Below are positions 42,111 to 49,429 of a stretch of DNA of 51,150 nt, in pieces; positions within the stretch are counted from its first letter, which is position 1; every line of letters starts with the position of its first letter. The DNA comes from a virus, in the IMG/VR virus record IMGVR_UViG_3300010354_016385, positions 1 to 51,150 of that record; one strand, given 5' to 3'. Made by a program: the position numbers and the translations under genes. The notes beneath the pieces are model-generated. The model saw nothing but the letters and a program-made list of their open reading frames with translations, searched no databases and was not told the origin of the DNA.

Positions 42111-43107
42111 CTTCGACCCGCTCCGCGACTACGACGCCGGCCTGCGAGGGGCATGGATCGACCCTCGCGAAGACGAACTCTGTGCCGACTCGATCATTCG
42201 GCACGGCGGCGACCCCGATGGTTCGAGCGTCGCCCATACCTGGGAGTTCGCCGACAAAGGAAAGGGGCAACTGGTCTCCCGCTGGGAAAACGTCATGCGG
42301 GTCTGGCCTGGATGCTGGCCGGGACCGCCGCAGGGTCGGGGTGACTGCGTCTCATGGGCGTTGATGCGTGGCGCACTGACCAGTTGGACGTGCGAGATCA
42401 TCGACGGCAGGCCCGACGAGGTCACCGGCGTGATCGAGGGGAAGCCGGATGTCTCGCCTGAAGGCGTGAAGAACTGCGTCCTCGCGAGCGAAGCAGCGTA
42501 TTGGTGGCGAGGCTTCGGCGGGGAGGGGTGGACGTGCTCCGGCGCAGCACGAGCGATTACGAGCGACTGTGGCATATGGATCAGGAAGCCGTACCCGGAA
42601 GTCCGCCTCGACCTCACCAAGTACAACGATGTCACGGCCGGCAAGTGGGGCGCAGCGAAACCGCCCGACGAGATCAGAAGCATTGGCCGACAGCATCTGG
42701 TGCGAACGGCGACGTTCCTGAAGAGCGTCGAGGAGATCAGGGATTTCCTCTACGCCGGATACGGCTGCTACTTCTGCTCGATGCTGAAGTGGTCGAACGC
42801 CCGCGACGAGAACGGGTTCTCTCCGGTCGTGATCGGGTCGTGGGCTCACGCGCAAGGGCTGGTCGGATTCGACGATCGGCCGGATACGATCGCACTCTAC
42901 GGCGAGCCTCTGGCCTGCGTCCTCAACTCGTGGTCGCGCTGGAATAAGGGGCCACGCACCGTCCGAGGCACGTCGCTTCAGATTCCAGAAGGCGCGTACT
43001 GGACGAAGGCGTCGGTCCTGCTGCGTGGTCAGGTCGTCGCACTGTCGAGCGTCGCCGGCTGGCCGGCTCGCAGGCTCACCAACTACGGCGCGGAGGGGAA
43101 CGTATGA
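42103..43107 (+). CDS. Papain-like cysteine peptidase (possible endolysin)
   Basis: 334 residues. A papain-type catalytic set can be read: Cys82 in GRGDCVSWALM, His249 in GSWAHAQGLVGF and Asn275 in CVLNSWSRWNKGPR, with IPEGAYWTKAS at the usual C-terminal position. It has no signal peptide, so export would need a holin; membrane-protein genes lie immediately upstream. It could cleave peptidoglycan cross-bridges or a protein. No other lysin is visible in the window, so it is the leading endolysin candidate. Confidence 0.7.
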   Translation: MSDFDPLRDYDAGLRGAWIDPREDELCADSIIRHGGDPDGSSVAHTWEFADKGKGQLVSRWENVMRVWPGCWPGPPQGRGDCVSWALMRGALTSWTCEIIDGRPDEVTGVIEGKPDVSPEGVKNCVLASEAAYWWRGFGGEGWTCSGAARAITSDCGIWIRKPYPEVRLDLTKYNDVTAGKWGAAKPPDEIRSIGRQHLVRTATFLKSVEEIRDFLYAGYGCYFCSMLKWSNARDENGFSPVVIGSWAHAQGLVGFDDRPDTIALYGEPLACVLNSWSRWNKGPRTVRGTSLQIPEGAYWTKASVLLRGQVVALSSVAGWPARRLTNYGAEGNV

Positions 43108-43457
43108 GGACGGACGTGATCGCAGACGTCGCCGGCGTGATCCTGATGACCACGCTGGCCGCGCTCCCCATCTCGTGCGTGCCGTCGACCCCGGCGTCAC
43201 ACGAGAACCTGCAGCCTCTGGTTGCCGCAGCCGGGGCATACGGCGTGATGGAGGCGCAGTCCCCCGCGCCGGCGCCCGTCCCCGCGATCGGGTGTGAAGA
43301 GGGCTGCAAGTGCAAGGGGACCGGCCGAGAGAAGAGCGGCGACGGCCTTTCGGACGTTGACTGCCGGTGTCCGATCACCTGCCCCTGCAAAACCCCGAAG
43401 GCGTCGGTTTCAACGAAGGGGAGGCCAGGATGGCCGCCGAGAAGTACGCTCCGCTAA
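43104..43457 (+). CDS. Cys-rich lipoprotein-like protein (spanin candidate)
   Basis: 117 residues. The signal-like start IADVAGVILMTTLAALPISC ends at a Cys that could be lipidated; a Pro/Ala linker (APAPVPAIGC) leads to a dense cysteine cluster CEEGCKCKGTGREKSGDG...CRCPITCPCK. Overlaps the peptidase stop and the next start. It may be an outer-membrane spanin or a disulfide-rich factor; not confirmed. Confidence 0.55.
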   Translation: MRTDVIADVAGVILMTTLAALPISCVPSTPASHENLQPLVAAAGAYGVMEAQSPAPAPVPAIGCEEGCKCKGTGREKSGDGLSDVDCRCPITCPCKTPKASVSTKGRPGWPPRSTLR

Positions 43458-43783
43458 AGGCGTATGTGCTTCGCAAGGGTCCAATGCGACTTGCGCTGCA
43501 CGGGACGCTCCGTGACGCGTTGATCGAGCAGATCGTCGAGGAATGGCCCAGCGGATGCCTCCCTGACAGGCTCGAGGAGGTGTTGCGCGCAAGAATTGCC
43601 GTGCGACTTCGCAGTAAGTACGGCAGCGTGCTCGCCGTGTTCCTGCTCTCAGCGCTCGCCAACGTGCTCATCAGGCTCGTAATCGAGTGGTGGTTCTCGA
43701 AGGACGCAAATAGAGCGCTCATGTCAGGATGGTCGCAAATGAGAGCCTCTCACAACCACGCAAGCCATGCCAAGAAGCCCTGA
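43430..43783 (+). CDS. Membrane-anchored small protein
   Basis: 117 residues from ATG 43430, which follows GGGGAGGCC. KYAPLKAYVLRKGPMRLALHGTLRDALIEQIVEEWPSG is soluble; a C-terminal membrane segment VLAVFLLSALANVLIRLVIEWWF follows. Overlaps the HNH gene by 17 bases. Unknown function. Confidence 0.55.
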   Translation: MAAEKYAPLKAYVLRKGPMRLALHGTLRDALIEQIVEEWPSGCLPDRLEEVLRARIAVRLRSKYGSVLAVFLLSALANVLIRLVIEWWFSKDANRALMSGWSQMRASHNHASHAKKP

Positions 43784-44066
43784 GCCATTCAGACCACCGT
43801 GGCTTCGCAAGGGCTCGTTGCCGAGAAAAACAGCGGCCCAGCGAGGCTACTGCACGGCGTCGTGGCAGAGGACGAGACTTGCCGTCATTGCCAGGGATGG
43901 CTCTGTATGCCAACTCTGCGGCATGATCGTGCTCGGCAAGGACAGAGACGCGCACGTCGATCACATCATCCCGCGTGGCTCAGCGCCGGCGGAGGTCACT
44001 GAGGCACTAAAAAACCTCAGGCTTCTCTGCCGGTCCTGCCACTCAAGGCGACATGCCGGGGAGTAA
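43767..44066 (+). CDS. HNH endonuclease
   Basis: 99 residues. Zinc and catalytic residues: CQLCG (Cys48, Cys51), the HVDHIIPRG core, Asn83 in LKNLRLL and CRSCHSRRH. This is the small HNH protein often encoded beside terminases and thought to help packaging; terminase genes may lie outside the window. It is the last rightward gene before the minus-strand block. Confidence 0.88.
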   Translation: MPRSPEPFRPPWLRKGSLPRKTAAQRGYCTASWQRTRLAVIARDGSVCQLCGMIVLGKDRDAHVDHIIPRGSAPAEVTEALKNLRLLCRSCHSRRHAGE

Positions 44067-44084
44067 GGCCGAATTGCCAGCGAT

Positions 44085-44285
44085 TCAACCGTTCTTGGTC
44101 TCTCGACCGTCCCACGGATTTCCGCCTTTCGCAATCCTCGCGCTGATGCCGCTTCTGTACATCGGCACGCTGTCTCGCCGAACGACCATCGACTCGACGA
44201 GGACGCCAAGCCACGCGTCTATGTCGTATTCAGTTAGCCTTCCCGCCGGCTGCACGGGACGACGCGATCTCCATCGCCTTTTCAT
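44085..44285 (-). CDS. Doubtful small protein downstream of the HTH gene
   Basis: 66 residues if ATG 44285 is used, overlapping the previous gene by 56 bases. The distal part (LTEYDIDAWLGVLVESMVVRRD, then ARIAKGGNPWDGRET) looks protein-like, but no ribosome site is clear. Confidence 0.3.
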   Translation of the reverse strand: MKRRWRSRRPVQPAGRLTEYDIDAWLGVLVESMVVRRDSVPMYRSGISARIAKGGNPWDGRETKNG

Positions 44286-44706
44286 GGGTCTCGTGCCCTT
44301 TCTTGGTCCTGAGCGACCATCTCTGCCTGAGAAGCCCAGCCTTGACGATTTCTAGGTCGTCGACTGGTATCAGCCATTTCTTCCCGCTGGTGATGCCTAC
44401 CCCGAGGCGACGCATTGCGCCGCGTACTGCGTTTCCTCCGACGCCCCACATCTCGGCGGCCTCAGAGACTGTGACTGTTTTTCTACCGTCGTCGCGCGGC
44501 GCGTCAGCCGCCGGCAGGTCCTCGAGTTCGGCCACATACAGGTCGCCGAGTGCCTTCCTGAGGCCCTCCCTGACGACATATGACCGGCCTGCAATCAGGC
44601 GAGCCGCACCGTGGCGGCTGAATCTTCGGACGATTGTCCGCTTGCTGAGCCCAACCTCACGGGCGACAGCCTCGGCGTCGAGCAGGTCAGTCAGTGGCTT
44701 GCCCAT
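44230..44706 (-). CDS. Tandem HTH DNA-binding protein
   Basis: 158 residues from ATG 44706. Two HTH-like units: residues 10-40 (DAEAVAREVGLSKRTIVRRFSRHGAARLI) and 76-120 (KTVTVSEAAEMWGVGGNAVRGAMRR...KKWLIPVDDLE), the second of excisionase type. The architecture mirrors the tandem-HTH protein at 23196. It is the last clearly supported gene of the minus-strand block and could regulate it. Confidence 0.65.
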   Translation of the reverse strand: MGKPLTDLLDAEAVAREVGLSKRTIVRRFSRHGAARLIAGRSYVVREGLRKALGDLYVAELEDLPAADAPRDDGRKTVTVSEAAEMWGVGGNAVRGAMRRLGVGITSGKKWLIPVDDLEIVKAGLLRQRWSLRTKKGHETHEKAMEIASSRAAGGKAN

Positions 44707-44995
44707 CGACCCACTCCTCAACGTCTGACTCATCGACCTCGAGTTCGCACAGTTCTGGGGCTGCCATCATTCTCTGATGCAGGTCCACGACCGGCTCCCC
44801 TGTGTCGATGAGCCGCTGCTGAACCACGAGGGCGAGCCAATCCGACGCGTTGTACTTTGTGATTCTGTTTGCCACGGACGGGCCTCTCTGTTTTCCACGG
44901 ACGGGGGTATTGGCATCCGTATGTTTGCCACGGACTGGCGTATGGGTCAACTCGGCCTGCTGGTCAGCGGACAGCCTCAAGGACACTTTCGGCAA
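44687..44995 (-). CDS. Small protein with VRGK repeats
   Basis: 102 residues from TTG 44995; this start is chosen because AAGGGCGAC lies upstream and longer frames run through the previous gene. The N-part PKVSLRLSADQQAEL is followed by two TPVRGK units and QRGPSVANRI, encoded by the 15-bp DNA repeat described separately, then DWLALVVQQRLIDTGEPVVDLHQ. The repeats look inserted into a small regulatory-type protein. Function unknown. Confidence 0.5.
   Translation of the reverse strand: MPKVSLRLSADQQAELTHTPVRGKHTDANTPVRGKQRGPSVANRITKYNASDWLALVVQQRLIDTGEPVVDLHQRMMAAPELCELEVDESDVEEWVDGQATD
44868..44938. repeat. 15-bp direct repeats TTTGCCACGGACGGG
   Basis: Three near-identical copies (44868-44882, 44891-44905 with TTTTCC, 44924-44938 with ACTGG), with a fourth at 50482-50496 in the leader of another minus-strand gene. 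The core GGACGGG also occurs in the 23-bp array at 50998-51135. Here the repeats lie in coding sequence and encode PVRGK. Confidence 0.7.
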
Positions 44996-45254
44996 GATCG
45001 ACCGTCGCCCTTGCGACTTTGCGGATCGGGCCCGGTGGAACTGGCTGCGGCGCAGCCTGCCATGACACTGCAGCCTGAGACGCGGGCCACTGCTGATGCC
45101 ACCCCGCCGACGCGCCGTACTGTGGAGGCCACTGTCCAGTCGCCTGCTGATTGACTGGCTCCGTCGTTGCCGCCGGCCGTGGCAGGAGAACGATCTCCCG
45201 CAGCAGTGCGGCGGTGACGACGACGAGCGCGGCACGCCATGTGTCGCGGATCAT
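44964..45254 (-). CDS. Small signal-anchored protein
   Basis: 96 residues, ATGA-coupled to the gene upstream. An N-terminal hydrophobic segment RAALVVVTAALLREIVLL then a Gln/Ala/Pro-rich stretch and a helical end VARATVDLAESVLEAV. Probably membrane-associated. Not recognised. Confidence 0.5.
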   Translation of the reverse strand: MIRDTWRAALVVVTAALLREIVLLPRPAATTEPVNQQATGQWPPQYGASAGWHQQWPASQAAVSWQAAPQPVPPGPIRKVARATVDLAESVLEAVR

Positions 45255-45562
45255 GCCGCCACCTCAACTGCGGCCTTTGCCGCACACGCGGACGCCGCAG
45301 CATCGAACCGTGCCGCCTTCTCCCGCAACTGCCGGGCGCAGTACGCCCACCCTTCGGCCGCGGTGGTGAACAGCCGCCCGGAGCAGTACGGGCCTCCGAC
45401 GGACGTCACGCGACCACCGTCGACATACCTCACGATCTTCTCGCCGTCCGGCGAATCGTCGTTGACGACGATGACCTCGCGGACGTAACCGCTGGGGCCA
45501 TCGATCGCCGACCCAGGCTCACCGTTCAGCGCGAACGCGAACCACATTTTCTGACCGACCAT
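45251..45562 (-). CDS. Small soluble protein, unknown
   Basis: 103 residues from ATG 45562 with GAGGAGGAAC upstream. The sequence MWFAFALNGEPGSAIDGPSGYVREVIVVNDDSPDGEKIVRYVDGG is beta-rich and is followed by a Cys-containing AEGWAYCARQLREKAARFDAAASACAAK helix. It may bind a small ligand; not recognised. Confidence 0.6.
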   Translation of the reverse strand: MVGQKMWFAFALNGEPGSAIDGPSGYVREVIVVNDDSPDGEKIVRYVDGGRVTSVGGPYCSGRLFTTAAEGWAYCARQLREKAARFDAAASACAAKAAVEVAA

Positions 45563-45774
45563 GACGCTGTTCCTCCTCAGGTTTTCCACTGCTTGCCCCA
45601 GGCGCCTCGCAGCAGGCAATTGTCTCTCCAAACAACCTAGCCACTTGACCGTCGTCCGTCCATCGGATCGTCCTGTTGCGGCCGCAGCCGTGAGCGATTC
45701 TCTCGTAGTGCCGCTTTGCGCCGCCGCTCCATCTCGCCTTTCGTTTTGCCGGCTGTAGCCGGCTGTGGTTTGCT
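45563..45774 (-). other. Gap without a supported gene
   Basis: About 210 bases between two minus-strand genes. A possible 31-codon ORF (45637-45732) with AAAGGCGAG upstream is very Arg-rich and doubtful. A weak -24/-12-like match (GG at 45628-45629, GC at 45616-45617) lacks the conserved CAYG flank. Nothing else is evident. Confidence 0.3.
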
Positions 45775-46005
45775 CTACTTCCAGTTGTGAAACCGCCACG
45801 CGGCGCGTTTTGCTCCGACGAGCGTTGAATATGGTCCGTGGTGGCCCACGATTGCACTGCGGCCGCTCCAGTAGACGAGCGAGTATTTCCGCCCCTTGCG
45901 GTAGATCGTGTAGCAGGCTCCGTTCCCGCATTGCAGGTCGGCCATCCAGGCTTGGCCTCCGCGAGGATCCACGATCCCCTTCCACCGCAGTCTGATCGTT
46001 GTCAT
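45775..46005 (-). CDS. Small basic protein, unknown
   Basis: 76 residues from ATG 46005 with GAGGAGAGG upstream. IRLRWKGIVDPRGGQAWMADLQCGNGACYTIYRKGRKYSLVYWSG is beta-rich with Cys-x5-Cys, then STLVGAKRAAWRFH. Resembles small phage proteins of unknown role. Confidence 0.6.
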   Translation of the reverse strand: MTTIRLRWKGIVDPRGGQAWMADLQCGNGACYTIYRKGRKYSLVYWSGRSAIVGHHGPYSTLVGAKRAAWRFHNWK

Positions 46006-46051
46006 GGTCCTCTCCTCGTTTCGCCGCACGGGGCGGCATGGGGTTTGGTAA

Positions 46052-46240
46052 CTAACAGGCCGCAGCGCCGGCATTGCGGTACACCCGGAATTCCACGCCG
46101 CCGAAGCGCAGGATCGCAAACTCGATGCCATCGGGCAGATCGGCAGCACCCTGCCAGAGCAGGTTCGCAGCCTCAATTATCGCGATCTCCTGCTCGCTGG
46201 CCGTTACCGTGGAACCGTATCGCTCAATCGTGTAGTCCAT
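46052..46240 (-). CDS. Small protein, unknown
   Basis: 62 residues with GGAGATGG before the ATG. TVTASEQEIAIIEAANLLWQGAADLPDGIEFAILRFGGVEF looks like a compact alpha/beta protein. Not recognised. Confidence 0.55.
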   Translation of the reverse strand: MDYTIERYGSTVTASEQEIAIIEAANLLWQGAADLPDGIEFAILRFGGVEFRVYRNAGAAAC

Positions 46241-46257
46241 CTTCCATCTCCTTTGCG

Positions 46258-46431
46258 TTACTCAGCAGGCTTACGCTCAAAGATTTTCTCGTAGAGACTT
46301 TCGGCAGCCTGCTCCATACGGCTCCTGCGAACGCGACCAGGGAACCTCGATCGCTCGTCGGCGACTAGGCCGGCAAGCGCTCTCCGCAGCGCCTCTTTCT
46401 CGGCCGCTGTGACTGTGATTGTGAGTTTCAT
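46258..46431 (-). CDS. Small helical protein, unknown
   Basis: 57 residues from ATG 46431, after AAGAGAGG. KLTITVTAAEKEALRRALAGLVADERSRFPGRVRR is mostly helical and basic, suggesting DNA binding or a regulator of the gene string; unproven. Confidence 0.5.
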   Translation of the reverse strand: MKLTITVTAAEKEALRRALAGLVADERSRFPGRVRRSRMEQAAESLYEKIFERKPAE

Positions 46432-46462
46432 AGCCTCTCTTGGTGAAATGGGGGCTGGTCGG

Positions 46463-46723
46463 CTACTTGGCCTCTGCCAGCATCTGCTCAACGGCCGCAA
46501 GCGCCTCGGCGGCAACCTCGGCGGCACTACCGCGGTGAACGGTCACGCCCGGTCTCCGCGGATTGTCGAACAACTCCTCATGCCGCACTTCGAAGGCAAC
46601 GCTTGCCAGTATGTCCTCGATCATTTGCACCGGCGTGGGGTATCCACGCTCGCGCAGCATCTCGCGAATCAGGTCGCCTCGTTTGGCAGAAGCCTTCAGG
46701 TCGTCGCCTTGGGGCCAGTTCAT
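46463..46723 (-). CDS. Small helical protein, unknown
   Basis: 86 residues from ATG 46723; GTG 46750 would add nine residues. GDDLKASAKRGDLIREMLRERGYPTPVQMIEDILASVAFEVRHEELF then a second helical end EVAAEALAAVEQMLAE. No family recognised. Confidence 0.5.
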   Translation of the reverse strand: MNWPQGDDLKASAKRGDLIREMLRERGYPTPVQMIEDILASVAFEVRHEELFDNPRRPGVTVHRGSAAEVAAEALAAVEQMLAEAK

Positions 46724-46781
46724 CGTCGTCTCGTCTCGTGTTTTCCGCACTCGGGGCCACGCCGGCCCGCCGCGCGGCCGA

Positions 46782-47072
46782 TCACACTGCGTACTGTTCT
46801 GCCGTCACTTCGCCACTGCACTTCGGGCATCGTCCATCGACAGGCTCGCCGCCCTCCACGAACTGCTGCCATCCGCACCGCATCGACTCGGCGGCCTTGA
46901 TATGCCGACACGTTCGCCGGAACTTGTAGCCCTTGCAGTCGCAGACGAATCCGTAGCCAACGCTCGCAGACGGCGGCAGTTGCCCCCAGTAGACGAGGTG
47001 GCCTTCGACAGTCGCTTGCCAGTGCTGGGCAGTTTTGCAGCACCAGAACGACTCGATGGTGAAGTCAGGCAT
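46782..47072 (-). CDS. Zinc-finger-like protein (SWIM-type pattern)
   Basis: 96 residues from ATG 47072 with GAGGAGGCAG upstream. The cysteine/histidine set CCKTAQHW, then CDCKGYKFRRTCRHIKAA (C-x-C...C-x-H as in SWIM fingers) and a second pair CPKCSGEV near the end. Probably binds zinc and nucleic acid. Confidence 0.65.
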   Translation of the reverse strand: MPDFTIESFWCCKTAQHWQATVEGHLVYWGQLPPSASVGYGFVCDCKGYKFRRTCRHIKAAESMRCGWQQFVEGGEPVDGRCPKCSGEVTAEQYAV

Positions 47073-47340
47073 CGTACTGCCTCCTCGGATCGCCTCCGGG
47101 CCACTCGACGATAACGTCATCTCCTTCGACGGTCATCTCAACCTCTCCGGACAGGATCGCAAGCGCCACCTCGCGCTTCAGCCCGAACGACTCGGCGATG
47201 ATCGAAACCATCACGCGGTCCCCGTCTTTGCTGGCACCGTAGCCGGCCTTCGCCCAGCGGAGCAGTCCGGGGGCGTGAATGCTCATCGGAAGCGTGCCGT
47301 TGCGTGGCTCTGGCTTGAGCGATTGAAGTCTCAGTTGCAC
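47065..47340 (-). CDS. Small protein, unknown
   Basis: 91 residues from GTG 47340, which follows AAAGGAAACC about 35 bases downstream of a -24/-12 element. QLRLQSLKPEPRNGTLPMSIHAPGLLRWAKAGYGASKDGDRVMVSIIAESFG then EVALAILSGEVEMTVEGDDVIVEW. Overlaps the next gene start by eight bases. Not recognised. Confidence 0.55.
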   Translation of the reverse strand: MQLRLQSLKPEPRNGTLPMSIHAPGLLRWAKAGYGASKDGDRVMVSIIAESFGLKREVALAILSGEVEMTVEGDDVIVEWPGGDPRRQYDA

Positions 47341-47385
47341 TTTGGTTTCCTTTCGCTGCGATTGTCTGCCTGACAGAGGAACAGT

Positions 47386-47399
47386 GCAACTCACATGCC
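47386..47399 (-). promoter_or_regulatory. Sigma-54-type -24/-12 element
   Basis: On the minus strand GGCATG-TGAG-TTGC: GG at 47399-47398 and GC at 47387-47386, exactly the 12-base GG-to-GC offset of the RpoN consensus (GGCACG-N4-TTGC), followed by ACTGTTCC as in the other copies. Predicted start about 47374, ahead of the gene at 47340. It overlaps the end of the upstream gene. Confidence 0.65.
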
Positions 47400-47627
47400 A
47401 AACCGCTCAGTGGTGTAGAGAATATTCCCTGCCGCATTCCTGCCTGCCGCCACCATCCGACCGAGCGCCGAACTTTCGATCACCAGCGCTTCGGAGGCGC
47501 CGTTGGCTGCAATCCAGCGATCCCAATCGGCCTCCTCCCACTGAGCCGTACACACTCCAGGGACCGGATACGAAACGATGAGCGGATGCAATGGCTTCGT
47601 CGGGTCGATCGTGTTTGTGTCAGTCAT
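47391..47627 (-). CDS. Small protein, unknown
   Basis: 78 residues with GAAGGAGTC before the ATG. TNTIDPTKPLHPLIVSYPVPGVCTAQWEEADWDRWIAANGASEALVIE is a small alpha/beta sequence; the end contains RMVAAGRNAAGNILYTTERFG. Not recognised. Confidence 0.55.
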   Translation of the reverse strand: MTDTNTIDPTKPLHPLIVSYPVPGVCTAQWEEADWDRWIAANGASEALVIESSALGRMVAAGRNAAGNILYTTERFGM

Positions 47628-48106
47628 GTCAAGACTCCTTCAGCAGTCGGCCAGAAATACGGTAGGTCGTTTGGCTCGGACCATCCGAACCTCGAGTAAT
47701 GCTCTGGCAGTTTTCTCAACAGGTTGCTGCGGTGCGACGCATGAACGCGCTCATCGCCAAGCCAGTGCGGCGGCAGGTATCGACCGGCCATAACGTCAGC
47801 ACTGGTTGGCGCGACGAATGATTTTGCGTCGTGAAATTGACCCCACAGAGAGTCGTTGTAGCCGCGTCGCACCCACTCTTCGCACACACGCATCGCGTAG
47901 TCGCACAGCGCCATTTCGTGGCCCCGCCACATGAGCACAGCCGGATGCGACCTCCACCCCTTTTGGCTTTGCACCAACGGGCCGCCGACAGGGACTTCGA
48001 GTGCTCGCAAAATCTGCTTGCATTCGACTCGCTGCTTGCCCAGCCGACGGTAGTCGAGGCACCGCGCCGAATCCTTGAACGACTCATATGGAACGAAGGT
48101 TTGCAT
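47624..48106 (-). CDS. Pyrimidine-dimer DNA glycosylase-like protein (MSMEG_6728/DenV type)
   Basis: 160 residues from ATG 48106; a TTG at 48118 is possible but would overlap the previous gene. The stretch MQTFVPYESFKDSARCLDYRRLGKQRVECKQILRALEV, then WRSHPAVLMWRGHEMALCDYAMRVCEEWVRRGY, and HASHRSNLLRKLPEHYSRFG matches bacterial proteins annotated as endonuclease V/pyrimidine-dimer glycosylase relatives. It would excise UV damage in phage DNA. Coupled by overlap to the next small gene. Confidence 0.78.
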   Translation of the reverse strand: MQTFVPYESFKDSARCLDYRRLGKQRVECKQILRALEVPVGGPLVQSQKGWRSHPAVLMWRGHEMALCDYAMRVCEEWVRRGYNDSLWGQFHDAKSFVAPTSADVMAGRYLPPHWLGDERVHASHRSNLLRKLPEHYSRFGWSEPNDLPYFWPTAEGVLT

Positions 48107-48110
48107 GTCG

Positions 48111-48320
48111 TCACCCAACCTGAGCGTGCTTGTTCAACCACTCCGCGAGGGCGACCTTCGTCCTCGGAATCTCCATGGCGTTGACTTTTTCGGTGTCGCT
48201 CAATTTGAGTTGTCGAAGCCTTCGCATGGCTTTGTTGAATGTCGTGAACCACTCTTGCACCGTGCCGCTCGGGGTATCTTCTTCGTGGTATGAGATCATG
48301 TAGAGTGTCGTGCTGCTCAT
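48111..48320 (-). CDS. Small protein, unknown
   Basis: 69 residues from ATG 48320 with AGAAGGAG upstream. SSTTLYMISYHEEDTPSGTVQEWFTTFNKAMRRLRQLKL then EIPRTKVALAEWLNKH. Its ribosome site sits right after a -24/-12 element, so it heads a short transcription unit with the glycosylase gene. Not recognised. Confidence 0.55.
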   Translation of the reverse strand: MSSTTLYMISYHEEDTPSGTVQEWFTTFNKAMRRLRQLKLSDTEKVNAMEIPRTKVALAEWLNKHAQVG

Positions 48321-48352
48321 CGCGCATTTCTCCTTCTGGCAAGCGAGATAGT

Positions 48353-48366
48353 GCAACTACTGTGCC
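48353..48366 (-). promoter_or_regulatory. Sigma-54-type -24/-12 element
   Basis: Minus strand GGCACA-GTAG-TTGC with GG at 48366-48365 and GC at 48354-48353, followed by ACTATCTC. The predicted start near 48341 gives a 21-base leader to the ATG at 48320. This is among the best-placed copies. Confidence 0.7.
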
Positions 48367-49151
48367 AAAACGCAGTCGGCCGCATTCTTGTCAGGTCGCC
48401 ACCTCGAGAAGACAGGATGACGCACCGCGCCGCTCTTGAATTCGCCGTGTCCGAGAACCTCAACCACGCGGCCGATGTATTTGTTGGGCTCGAGAGCGAT
48501 GGCATTTCGATCGGCATCTGCTAGACCGGCCCCGACGCGACAGACTTCGACAGGCCACCCATCGCTGCCGAGAACGCCGCACACCAACGAGCCAACACTT
48601 CCGGCGTGCTTGCCCGATCCTTCGGCCACCCCTAGCACGATGTAGTCACGCGTAATCCGCTTCTTCACGCGCCCCAAAACCGCGTTGTGGTAGCCGTCGC
48701 CGGAGCGACGCAGAATCACGCCTTCGAGTTCCCCTGGCTCGACGCGACCAACCCAAAGTGCCTCGGTGTCTGCAGCCGGCAGGCTCTCTACGATCAGTCC
48801 CCAGTTCGACCCCGCGACGGCCTTCCTGGCCGCCTCGAGGCGATCCGCGTAGGGCAGCGACTCGCTGATGTCCTGTCCGCCAACGGCAAGGCAGTCAAAG
48901 ACGACGATTTTCCCTCGCAGCGGAGAATTCGAGGCTCGCGTTGTTCCAGCCATGTACTCTCCGACCAGAACAGCCGAAGCGCCGGCCGGGGCGTCGAGTG
49001 TCGCGGCAAGCCGTCCATGCCGCGAGTGCACCTCTGCTACGCCGGACTTGATTTCCACACGGCACCACTGGCCGTCGTGTTTTGGCTGAACGATGTCATA
49101 GCCGCTCGTGCATTTTGGTGACTCGTGGTCAACGTACTTCTGCTCTCGCAT
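48357..49151 (-). CDS. ATP-dependent DNA ligase
   Basis: 264 residues from ATG 49151 with AGAAGGG seven bases upstream (an ATG at 49181 adds ten residues without a ribosome site). The adenylation motif I is VQPKHDGQW (Lys24); motif III-like VLVGEYM and VVFDCLAV; motif IV LEGVILRR; then RITRDYIVLGVAEGSGKHAG and an OB-like part with GRVVEVLGHGEFKSGAVRHPVFSRWR. It is a short phage ligase that seals nicks in replication or repair. Confidence 0.85.
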   Translation of the reverse strand: MREQKYVDHESPKCTSGYDIVQPKHDGQWCRVEIKSGVAEVHSRHGRLAATLDAPAGASAVLVGEYMAGTTRASNSPLRGKIVVFDCLAVGGQDISESLPYADRLEAARKAVAGSNWGLIVESLPAADTEALWVGRVEPGELEGVILRRSGDGYHNAVLGRVKKRITRDYIVLGVAEGSGKHAGSVGSLVCGVLGSDGWPVEVCRVGAGLADADRNAIALEPNKYIGRVVEVLGHGEFKSGAVRHPVFSRWRPDKNAADCVLAQ

Positions 49152-49177
49152 GATGTGCCCTTCTCTTGCATGGCCGG

Positions 49178-49429
49178 TCATCGCCGTATGGCCGATGACG
49201 TGTACCGGCGGACAATTCTGTTCAGTGATTCCGAATCGAACCGCTCCCGAACCTTCGGCAGTCGCACCCCCCGGCGCCGCAACTCAGACGCCGTGACGAG
49301 AAGCGCGTTTTCGGTCGTCCCAAGCCGCTTGGCGATCGCTCTGAGCGGCTCTCCTGACATGTAGCCGGCCATGTACGCGTGCACGAACTTTGCGTATGGC
49401 CTTCCCGGTCCCTTCAGTTTTCCAGTCAT
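49178..49429 (-). CDS. Small HTH-like protein
   Basis: 83 residues from ATG 49429, coupled by ATGA to the gene upstream. AYMAGYMSGEPLRAIAKRLGTTENALLVTASELRRRGVRLPK is an HTH. Probably DNA-binding. Confidence 0.6.
   Translation of the reverse strand: MTGKLKGPGRPYAKFVHAYMAGYMSGEPLRAIAKRLGTTENALLVTASELRRRGVRLPKVRERFDSESLNRIVRRYTSSAIRR

Noticed and set aside
41158-42270. 370-codon minus-strand ORF
   Set aside because: Antisense to four coupled small genes; Arg/Pro-rich and without signals.
45519-45857. 112-codon minus-strand ORF across the gap
   Set aside because: Overlaps the well-supported gene at 45251-45562 in another frame and has no ribosome site.
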